This document shows, piece by piece, positions 54,707-61,760 of a stretch of DNA of 64,000 nucleotides. Location: contig CADDZJ010000002.1 of the NCBI GenBank assembly GCA_902812415.1, positions 93,295 to 157,294 on the forward strand, written 5' to 3'. Position numbers and translations under genes: made by a program. The stretch's first letter is position 1; the number at the start of each line of letters is the position of its first letter. The notes under the pieces are model-generated. The model ran no database searches and was not told where the DNA came from. It saw nothing but the letters and a program-made list of their open reading frames with translations. Origin of the DNA: Acidobacteriota bacterium. GTDB lineage: Bacteria > Acidobacteriota > Terriglobia > UBA7540.

Positions 54707-57001
54707 TCAATTTCGCATTTCCAAAGCGCTGCGGATTTCAGCAGCGTGGGTATAGCCTTGACTCATTTGCAAAGCATCTTTAAGCTCACCTTGCGCGCGC
54801 CGTGTCTGGCCGGTTTTTTGATACGTCAACCCGAGATGGTAATGATAAGCGGGATTCTGCGGCGCTTGCGCCACCGCCTCACGGAGTAATGGAAGGGCCA
54901 AGGTGTAGAGGCCATTCTGGTCATATGCCCAACCGAGCGTATCGGCCACATGCGGATCATGCGGCATGGCGCGCCAGGCCATCTGGGCAAGCGAAAGGGC
55001 CATCTGCTTATCTCCCCCGCGTTCGAGCAAAAGGTAGGCCAGGTTATTCGCCGCCGGTCCATTCTCCGGCTGGACCTTAAGCGCCTCTCGATAAGAATCC
55101 TCGGCCTGCTGCGCGCGGCCCGCCTTTTCCTGAAGCATGCCGAGCAAGAGATAGCCTCGCACGTCGCGCGCATTGCGGCGAATCGCCTGCTCGCATTCTT
55201 CAAGCGCCTCATCCTGGAAACCCAGGGTCATCTCGGTTCGACTTAGTAAAAGGAACGCCTCCTCATTGTCAGGATCAAGCTCAATCGCCTTCTTTAAGGG
55301 AGTCAAAGCCCCATTCAGCTCGCCTTTCTCGAACAAGAGTTGCCCCCAAAGGAGGTAATATGGGCTTTGGCCCGGCGTTGCGGCAATCTGAGCGCGCACA
55401 CGCTCGATAGCCCTGTCCAGCCGCTTCTCGCGCGTGTAGACGCCTGCAAGCCCTGCCAGCGCTTCGGCCATCTTGGGATCGCGCTGGAGCGCTTGTTCAA
55501 AGAAACCTTCTGCCAGCTTCAACTGCCCCTGGGAACTGTAGAATCGCCCCATCCGCGCATAGCCTGTCGGATCTCCCGGCGCAAGCCTGATCGCCAGTTC
55601 GAGATCACTCTTGGCTCCGGGCGCATTCCCTTCTGCCATTTTGGCGGCCGCGCGCCAGATATAGCCTTGTGCGGACTGCGGGCGAACCTTGATGAGCGCT
55701 TGAGCGCACTCCTTCAACCGGTCAGCATCATTTTGCCGAGCGGCCAGAAGGGCCAGGGCCTGAATCGCATCCAACCTGTCAGGCTGCAAACGAATGGCCT
55801 CCTGCCATTCATTTTCAGCCTGGTGGAGGTATCCGATTTGACTCAAAGCGACGCCCAGATCATAGTGCGCCTCCGCATTTTCAGGCTGAATCTTTAGGGC
55901 GGACCTGAGCGGCTCCATGGCATCATTGACGCGCCCCTGGCGAACCAGGATTTCCCCCCGGCCAGCAAGCCCGTCAGCATCCCGGGGATTTTTGCGAAGG
56001 ATTTCGTCGTTGATTTTGGAGGCTTCGTTAAGCTGGTTCGACAGGATTAGAAGCTGAACGTAGTTCTTCTTAACCTGCAGATCCTCAGGATGCTTCTGGT
56101 AAAGCGAAGCGTACTCCGCATTCGCTTTCTGAAGGTCTCCTTCAGCCACATAGAAGTCAGCCAGCATGCCGTAAGCCGTAGGATTATTGCCTAAAGCCTC
56201 TTTCGCCGCGAGCAGCGTTTTCTCCGCCTGGTCTCTTTGGCCATTCGCCAGATACAAATGCGCCAGCGCGGCGCGGGGAAGGAGATTTGAAGCATCGACT
56301 TGGATCGCTTCATTAAATTCCCGCTCGGCCTTGGCGATTTGATGTTGTTGCTCATCCAGATGACCCAGGGCTGTAAGCGCCATGGCGGAATGAGGGTCTA
56401 ATGAAAACGCCTTGCGGAAGCTCTTTTCCGCTGCGACGAATTGCTGAAGATCAGCTTCAATCGTGCCCAGAGTCAGATAGAATTCCGACCGGTCAGGAGC
56501 TAACTGAATAGCCTTCCTGGCTTCTTCGAGAGCCCCGGCGTCCTTTTTTGAACCCAAGTCAGCGCGCGCCAGTAGGTGGTGAGCGTCAGCATTCCCGGGA
56601 GCGTCAGAAAGCACCTGAAGCGCTCTTTGCCGAGCCTTCTCATTCTCGCCCACCGCCAGAAGGAAATTTCCCAACTCCAGTTGAGCCTTATAATTCTTTG
56701 GAGCAAGCTCAATGGTCTTCAGCAAGTGAACGTAAGCGGCTTGCGGAGAGCCTAACCGCAAAGCGCATTGAGCCAGTTGATATTCAGCCTCGGCGGAACG
56801 CGGATCGAGACGCAGCGCGTTTTGGAACTGAATCGACGCCTCAAGGTATTTTCCGCTCTGGAAGTACTGCATCCCGCTTTGAAGGAACTCCCACTTTCGC
56901 GCATTGGGATCGCGCGAGCAACCGGAGATCAGGCAGGCGATAACTCCCACCAGCACAACCCATCGCATCCCTACTTGCACTTTCGCAGTCCAGTATCCCA
57001 T
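54707..57001 (-). CDS. PEP-CTERM-system TPR-repeat lipoprotein (PrsT-like)
   Basis: A 764-residue lipoprotein made almost wholly of tetratricopeptide repeats. The signal ends in a lipobox CLISGC with Cys28, then about 20 TPR units run to the end (for example YFQSGKYLEASIQFQNALRLDP and A-L-x-L-x-P spacing every 34 residues). Length and layout match the large TPR lipoproteins regularly found in exosortase/PEP-CTERM polysaccharide loci, where they are thought to scaffold export in the periplasm. A run of Gs precedes the ATG. It follows the putative exosortase substrate gene by about 190 bp. Confidence 0.9.
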   Translation of the reverse strand: MGYWTAKVQVGMRWVVLVGVIACLISGCSRDPNARKWEFLQSGMQYFQSGKYLEASIQFQNALRLDPRSAEAEYQLAQCALRLGSPQAAYVHLLKTIELAPKNYKAQLELGNFLLAVGENEKARQRALQVLSDAPGNADAHHLLARADLGSKKDAGALEEARKAIQLAPDRSEFYLTLGTIEADLQQFVAAEKSFRKAFSLDPHSAMALTALGHLDEQQHQIAKAEREFNEAIQVDASNLLPRAALAHLYLANGQRDQAEKTLLAAKEALGNNPTAYGMLADFYVAEGDLQKANAEYASLYQKHPEDLQVKKNYVQLLILSNQLNEASKINDEILRKNPRDADGLAGRGEILVRQGRVNDAMEPLRSALKIQPENAEAHYDLGVALSQIGYLHQAENEWQEAIRLQPDRLDAIQALALLAARQNDADRLKECAQALIKVRPQSAQGYIWRAAAKMAEGNAPGAKSDLELAIRLAPGDPTGYARMGRFYSSQGQLKLAEGFFEQALQRDPKMAEALAGLAGVYTREKRLDRAIERVRAQIAATPGQSPYYLLWGQLLFEKGELNGALTPLKKAIELDPDNEEAFLLLSRTEMTLGFQDEALEECEQAIRRNARDVRGYLLLGMLQEKAGRAQQAEDSYREALKVQPENGPAANNLAYLLLERGGDKQMALSLAQMAWRAMPHDPHVADTLGWAYDQNGLYTLALPLLREAVAQAPQNPAYHYHLGLTYQKTGQTRRAQGELKDALQMSQGYTHAAEIRSALEMRN

Positions 57002-57192
57002 GGATATACCCCCCTCATAGAAAAACCCAAGCTAATCAGGCTAATAGATTATTCAGCGGTCTGGCCTTAACCTGCCGCGCGCAATGACCCCCTCGCATTC
57101 TCACACTCCGACGCCGTGAGACTTCCACCACAGGGACGAGTGTGCCTCGCCTTTCCCTGGGCGGAAGAACTCAAGCGAAACGCCTCAGGTTT

Positions 57193-57876
57193 TCAGAACG
57201 GGGACTTGATGATCCTGAACTTGGCTGCGAGCGCCAAGCCGAAGAGAGCAACGACAAACAGGAGGAGAGAAGAAGGAATGGGCACAGGAGCAGGATCAGG
57301 CGCAGTCAGGATCGTTCCCCCCACGAAACCTTTCGCGCTGAATGGTTTCCCACCAAGAGGCCAGAGCCCTATCGCGGGGCTGAGTATCAGGCTCCCGATG
57401 GAAGAGGAACCCGGTGAGTAACCGTAGAAACTCAGCAAGTTTGGATTCTCGACGCCAGAAAATCCGGCCAGGACGATTTTCAACAGCGAGGGTGAAAGGG
57501 GCGATATGGAAGCGCTGGTAAAGGTCCCGCTCAACAACACGGAGTTGTTGGCAAGCCCCAGACTCGGGATTCCGCCGGTCACGGAAATCGCGCCTCCTGC
57601 TCCCCATTTCCACGAACCCACACCGGGTCCGCTCGTGAAGTTTAACGAGCCGTTTGTAATGGATTCTCCCACGCCGGATCGAGATGGCGACAGGACACCC
57701 AGAACGCCGTTCACCGTAATCCCCGCTCCAATGAGAGGATTCGTCCCTCCGGTGTAGGACAACGTTCCGGCAGTGCTGGTTGGGATGTTGAAATCGATGA
57801 GACCATCCGCAACCGCGGTGAGAGGAATCAACATGCACACGATCATGATAATCGGGAAAAATCGTCGGAGATTCAT
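57193..57876 (-). CDS. Putative exosortase substrate with VPIPSS C-terminal signal
   Basis: A 227-residue exported protein: signal peptide (MNLRRFFPIIMIVCMLIPLTAVAD), a glycine/serine-rich beta-sheet region, and a C-terminal tripartite tail. The tail reads P-V-P-I-P-S-S (197-203), a hydrophobic helix (LLLFVVALFGLALAA, 204-218) and K219-F-R221. That is the PEP-CTERM layout, but the Glu of the P-E-P core is replaced by Ile. Its place directly between the EpsI gene and the TPR lipoprotein gene makes it a likely target of the adjacent exosortase. AAGGTAGG precedes the ATG. Function beyond sorting is unknown. Confidence 0.75.
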   Translation of the reverse strand: MNLRRFFPIIMIVCMLIPLTAVADGLIDFNIPTSTAGTLSYTGGTNPLIGAGITVNGVLGVLSPSRSGVGESITNGSLNFTSGPGVGSWKWGAGGAISVTGGIPSLGLANNSVLLSGTFTSASISPLSPSLLKIVLAGFSGVENPNLLSFYGYSPGSSSIGSLILSPAIGLWPLGGKPFSAKGFVGGTILTAPDPAPVPIPSSLLLFVVALFGLALAAKFRIIKSPF

Positions 57877-58228
57877 GGTGCACCTACCTTAGGTTGAACT
57901 GACTAGGTTATCGTTTTTCGACAGGTCCCTGAAAAATGTCGCACTCTGTCATTCCGAGAAGCCGCAGAAAGCAGTGATGAGTGAGAAGGCGTGAAAAAAT
58001 CGGTGCGGCTGTCATCCTGAGCGATAGCGAAGGATCCCCGCATTTTGTTTTCAACAAAATACCGAGATGCTTCACTGAGTTCGGCATGACAGATTCGATC
58101 TTTTCACACCTTTTGACGAGCGATTAACGACGAGAAAAAAAGCCACTCGAGGTTCTGGTTGCTTTTGCTCGTCACTCGTCGCTTTCCACTCATCACTGCC
58201 GGCAGAGCATGGTCGTTCGCGCGCCAAC
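57877..58228. other. 352-bp gap with repeat hairpin between EpsI and substrate genes
   Basis: No gene. Contains the large hairpin at 58009-58092 and, from about 58110 to 58200, low-complexity words of the CGTCACTCGTCG kind that recur in intergenic regions. The promoter of the substrate gene probably lies within 57880-58000. Confidence 0.45.
58009..58092. repeat. REP-like long imperfect hairpin
   Basis: Outer arms CTGTCATCCTGA and the complementary ending in GGCATGACAG enclose partly pairing sequence and a perfect inner stem, ATTTTGTT (58042-58049) with AACAAAAT (58053-58060). Related words occur near 16.5 kb and 60.4 kb. It looks like a dispersed palindromic element inserted between two exosortase-system genes. 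Confidence 0.65.
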
Positions 58229-58873
58229 TTACATGGGAAGGGCCCTGTCGAGAGCTGGAAACAAGAGCGCGGCAAACTTCGTTAGTCTTTCACGGGCTTT
58301 CTGTTCCTCGTCACGATTTCGGAAAGGCGCTTCAAGCCGCACAATGTCACCGTCCGTGCGCCCGTCAAACATGGCGAGGAACATCATTCTGTAAACCTGC
58401 CGAATCCTGCCCTGGAAATCCTGCGAGCCTGACTGATACCACCAGACTACCAGTCTGAATTCTCCGCCCTTTCTGACCACAATCTCATTCACTCGGAGTG
58501 CGGCGCTTCTGAAGCGCCCTAATTCGGAGGTTTTTTGTGAAATCAGCGCCCATCCCTGGGCAGGGTAGCAGAGGTCAGGACTGTGCATCTCCAATCCGGT
58601 CAGCAGGTCTCGATGGAATCCAACATAGACGATGACGGGATCTGAACTCTCCGTCCGGTAGACGCGCAACAGGGAAGAATCCGCCGGATCAAAGCCATAA
58701 ACGGGGTTGAATTGTGTATCTTTTCCCTTCCACGCGCCGAGTTGATAGGGCACTCGATCCCAGGATACTTCCTTCACACGCTGAGCCTTGGCCTGCACGG
58801 CTGATTCGACCGCCACAAGCGTGCCAAGCATCAGACCTAGTAAGACGGCGATACGGATTTGGAAGTGAGCCAT
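58229..58873 (-). CDS. epsI: EpsI family exosortase-associated protein
   Basis: A 214-residue protein with one N-terminal membrane helix (IRIAVLLGLMLGTLVAVESAV) and a periplasmic domain. The EpsI hallmark HSPDLCYPAQGW is at 97-108, with YVGFHRDL before it and VVWWYQSG after. EpsI proteins occur fused to or next to exosortases in polysaccharide loci; their biochemical role is unclear. Here it is a separate gene that overlaps the exosortase gene by 37 bp, which implies tight co-expression. Confidence 0.9.
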   Translation of the reverse strand: MAHFQIRIAVLLGLMLGTLVAVESAVQAKAQRVKEVSWDRVPYQLGAWKGKDTQFNPVYGFDPADSSLLRVYRTESSDPVIVYVGFHRDLLTGLEMHSPDLCYPAQGWALISQKTSELGRFRSAALRVNEIVVRKGGEFRLVVWWYQSGSQDFQGRIRQVYRMMFLAMFDGRTDGDIVRLEAPFRNRDEEQKARERLTKFAALLFPALDRALPM

Positions 58874-59739
58874 TGCAGCAGGTTACGAGCGCCCACGAGG
58901 AGCGCCGTCCCCAATAGAAACAGGACCACCGCCCATGTGGCATGAAGCAATCCCTGGGCGGCTTCGGCGCCCCAGAGATAGGCGGCAAATCCGGTTCCCA
59001 CAATCCGAATCACATTCAGCAACAGGGCGACAATCGGCGCCAGCGCCAATAAGACGACGCGCAACATCCAATGATATCGGGACGAAAGACCCAGCACACC
59101 AGCCAAAGCCATCAGAGCGAAAACGTATCGCGTTCCGCTGCAAGCCTCTTTGACGGCCAAAGTGTAACCCGGCAAAACCAAAAAATTGCCATCCTGAAAA
59201 ACCAGAATTCCCATCCGGCGGAGAAGATCAGCCGAAAAGGTAGTCGCTCCGGTTTGCAACTGCCAGGAAACCATCGCCAAAGCATAGGACGGCAGAGGAA
59301 CCATGAAGATCAGGAAGGCCAGCGGCATTGCGACGATGCGCGCATGCGCCTTGCCCCAGAGAAACGCCGCCGCGCCGATGAGAACCAGAATGAACCCCGC
59401 GCCGGAGACCCACAAGATGTCGCCGCGTTCGCCCATCACCCGTAACACGCAGCCTAGAGCGAGCAGGGCAAGCCCGGGAGTCCAGGGGGCCTGCTGGAGA
59501 GCCATCAATGCCCGGCGGCGGCGCCAAAGGAGATACACCGACACTGCAGGGACGAGTACTCCGTAAGAATAGCTCTCCTCATGAAACCATACTCGCGCCG
59601 TCGCGGCCCAGAAACCCGCGAATGCGAATACGGTCGCCGCCAGGAGAGATGCAAACAGGGCCAGGTCGATCTTCCTGTTCCCTGCTTCGCTCACGGTTCG
59701 AGTGACATCTTCGGCCGAAACCTGAATATCTGCTTCCAT
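58837..59739 (-). CDS. Exosortase (Xrt family)
   Basis: A 300-residue inner-membrane transpeptidase-like enzyme with about eight helices. The catalytic triad of exosortases is readable: C200 in V-K-E-A-C-S-G-T-R-Y, R245 in L-N-V-I-R-I, and H266 in L-L-H-A-T-W. The upstream E-S-Y-S-Y-G-V-L-V-P and M-V-P-L-P-S-Y segments are also family marks. It would cleave C-terminal sorting signals such as that of the protein at 57193. The residue after CSG is Thr rather than the common Ile. The subtype cannot be assigned by eye. Confidence 0.9.
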   Translation of the reverse strand: MEADIQVSAEDVTRTVSEAGNRKIDLALFASLLAATVFAFAGFWAATARVWFHEESYSYGVLVPAVSVYLLWRRRRALMALQQAPWTPGLALLALGCVLRVMGERGDILWVSGAGFILVLIGAAAFLWGKAHARIVAMPLAFLIFMVPLPSYALAMVSWQLQTGATTFSADLLRRMGILVFQDGNFLVLPGYTLAVKEACSGTRYVFALMALAGVLGLSSRYHWMLRVVLLALAPIVALLLNVIRIVGTGFAAYLWGAEAAQGLLHATWAVVLFLLGTALLVGARNLLQWLTSKSVSPSY

Positions 59740-59758
59740 GACCTTCGTCTCGATTACT

Positions 59759-60088
59759 TCAAACCGACCGCGACCTTCGAACGAAATGATATCTTCTTAA
59801 CGAAACGGCAATAAAAAACGCGGAATCCGACCCCACGACGGGCGCCGTGCGAACAACCGTTCCATAACAAACAATTTCCGCCGGCCTTTCCTTCTTTGCG
59901 GGAGTAGGCATCACAAACCTGATCTCAACCTCGATTTTGGGTTCGAGCAATTCGTCCCCTTGAAAAAGAACGCCGGTCCCGCTCATATTCAAAATCGTGC
60001 CTTCGTGCCATTGAGTTTCACCGGCCTTGCGATACCGGAGCGGCAGCAGGATGATAAAGCGCTTTGCCCTCGGCGGGAAGGTTGGCAT
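59759..60088 (-). CDS. PilZ domain protein 2
   Basis: A 109-residue PilZ protein, first gene of the exosortase block. It has R-A-K-R-F-I-I-L-L-P-L-R-Y-R and L-N-M-S-G-T-G-V-L-F, matching PilZ protein 1 closely, with the same R-x-x-R spacing. I start at the ATG 60086-60088 (MPTFPPRAKRF); an in-frame GTG at 60160 would add 24 weakly conserved residues. It ends 19 bp before the exosortase start, so the two are likely co-transcribed. Cyclic di-GMP control of the exosortase/polysaccharide system is a reasonable inference. Confidence 0.8.
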   Translation of the reverse strand: MPTFPPRAKRFIILLPLRYRKAGETQWHEGTILNMSGTGVLFQGDELLEPKIEVEIRFVMPTPAKKERPAEIVCYGTVVRTAPVVGSDSAFFIAVSLRRYHFVRRSRSV

Positions 60089-60365
60089 ATCACGGCCGCC
60101 CTCGGTTGTTTTGGTTTCCGTCAAACTCGGTCGAAGCCTGCCCACGCGAGCCCTCTCCACTGTGCGAAGTCAACATCCATCCGAACAACCTGTAACTTAT
60201 TCAGCAGGCTTCGATTGATCCACGATCGTTTGAGGGCTCCAGGACAATGCGCCTCCGACCTCCTGGAGGCAGGCACTGCCAAAGGTAAATTGCGATCCAT
60301 AGAAGGCTAAGACGTTCCCGCCATTCGGCATCCTCATATCCGTTGAGCGACAGCCTTTCCGCGTT

Positions 60366-60495
60366 GTCATTCTGACGCCGAGCGCAGCAAGGCGGAAGAA
60401 CCCCTGTATTCAGTTCAAGGCATACTTCCTTAAGAACCCCGATCGTACGGACTCGAACAAATACAGGGATTCTTCGCTATCGCTCAAAATGGCAG
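60366..60495. repeat. Long inverted-repeat element
   Basis: The left arm (GTCATTCTGA near 60366 to CCCTGTATT at 60410) pairs imperfectly with the right arm from about 60460 (AATACAGGGATTCTTCGC) to GGCAG at 60495. The arms match the CATYCTGAGCG-GCGAAG words at 58 kb and 16.5 kb. This is the layout of a small palindromic intergenic repeat, perhaps a MITE-like element. Confidence 0.6.
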
Positions 60496-60742
60496 GATTT
60501 GGATTGATTCTGAGGAATATTTACAACAGTCCAGGGTGACCCGAAAGAAATATAGCTCCGCCGTCTGAGTCACGGACCTTCACCCCTCCTGGTCGAGGGG
60601 TGTGCTCGCAGACCCCAAACATCTCTTGCGGGAGGATGGGGCCGCCATCCCCTGTGGCTGTGCGCTTCCCGGCCCTGCGCAGGGCCCGCGATACCGTCCC
60701 GGATTTCCTAACCCGTCACCAAAATTTTTGGACGCTACGTGG

Positions 60743-60821
60743 TCATGGCCGAAATGGCCATGCCACAATCGTGGCACGGGCGTCCCGCCCGTGGGTTCAG
60801 TCCGGGTATTTATGTGACAAA
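60743..60821 (-). repeat. Dispersed 79-bp intergenic repeat, copy B (inverted)
   Basis: Reverse complement of this stretch matches 14110-14188 at about 67 of 79 positions. It contains an internal stem CACGGGCG/CGCCCGTG, so the transcript would fold into a compact hairpin. Confidence 0.7.
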
Positions 60822-60865
60822 CGACCAGGCTTGCAAATTACAGTGAGAGCATCTGCTCCAGCGCC

Positions 60866-60893
60866 CCTTCACTTCGTTCAGGGCAGGCTCTCA
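60866..60893 (+). repeat. 28-base dispersed word shared with 16441-16468
   Basis: Identical to 16441-16468 except for one A/G difference. Both copies are intergenic and beside other repeats. Confidence 0.6.
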
Positions 60894-61092
60894 CCGGCGA
60901 TCTTTCAGCGCTGCGGATCGCGTTGCGACAGCGCTTGAAAACCAAGAGAGAATCTACAGAAAATGCCGTCACCATACTTTGCAGGCATCATCAAGTTTAC
61001 GAGATTCCGACATCCTGGCAATGGCCCCGCAGTGCTATTCAACCGATACCATCTGGTGCCATGCCCCATGGACCCTCTGGTTGCCCGGCCGC

Positions 61093-61749
61093 TCAGAGAT
61101 CATCAATCAGGCGATGATTGACCGCGAACAGGGCGATTTCGAGGCGGTTCGAAACACCCAGCTTATCCAGGATATTCGTAATATGGTGCTTCACGGTTTG
61201 CTCGCTGAGCGAGTACTTCAACGCAATCTCCTTATTGGAATATCCTGCCACAATCACGGTGATGATCTGAAGCTCCCGCGGAGTGAGGCCAAACTTCTGT
61301 TTTTGCGCCTTGTCTCCCGGATGGGGAAGCAGGCGCCGGAGCACCTGCACCAGATCGGAAACATTCTCCTGGCCCACCCAGAACTGCCCGTTCATAACGC
61401 TGCGGATGCTTTCAATGAGCAGTTGCGAAGTGGAGCCCTTCAAGACCACTCCTCGCGCGCCCAACTGGATGGTCTCAATGATTTGCGACTTGCTGATCTC
61501 CGCCGTCAGCACAATCGTGCGCACGGCCGAGGCCGAGGTCGACAACTCGCGCAGGGCTTCAATCCCCGAACTCTGGGGCAAAGCCAGATCCAGCAGGAGA
61601 ACTTCTGGCTTAAGCTTCTGCGCCAGGCTTGCAGCCTCCGTTCCGTTGCTGGCTTCGCCGACAACCCGAAATCCCGGTTCTGCCTCCAGCACTCTTTTCA
61701 GGCCATCTCTAAAAATCGGATGATCATCTGCAATCAGAATATTAATCAT
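61093..61749 (-). CDS. NarL/LuxR-type response regulator
   Basis: A 218-residue two-domain regulator. The receiver has the acidic pair D8-D9, the phosphorylation site D54 (LLLDLALP), T82 and K104. The LuxR-type helix-turn-helix (about 153-215) reads LTPRELQIITVIVAGYSNKEIALKYSLSEQTVKHHI. It is 11 bp downstream of the histidine kinase gene and surely pairs with it. Adjacent placement to the exosortase locus suggests it may control that locus, but no target site can be identified. Confidence 0.93.
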   Translation of the reverse strand: MINILIADDHPIFRDGLKRVLEAEPGFRVVGEASNGTEAASLAQKLKPEVLLLDLALPQSSGIEALRELSTSASAVRTIVLTAEISKSQIIETIQLGARGVVLKGSTSQLLIESIRSVMNGQFWVGQENVSDLVQVLRRLLPHPGDKAQKQKFGLTPRELQIITVIVAGYSNKEIALKYSLSEQTVKHHITNILDKLGVSNRLEIALFAVNHRLIDDL

Positions 61750-61760
61750 CGAGCGCGATA

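Larger units (their letters stand above)
60089..61092. other. 1-kb repeat-rich spacer at the head of the exosortase/polysaccharide locus
   Basis: No gene is convincing here. The promoter of the minus-strand locus should lie within about 60090-60350. Beyond it are a long inverted-repeat element (60366-60495), the inverted copy of the 79-bp repeat (60743-60821) and a 28-base dispersed word (60866-60893). Short frames such as those around 60600-60940 run through these repeats and look accidental. Confidence 0.5.

Noticed and set aside
60600..60938. Plus-strand frames of about 70-110 codons
   Set aside because: They cover the inverted 79-bp repeat and the 28-base word, and have no credible ribosome site.
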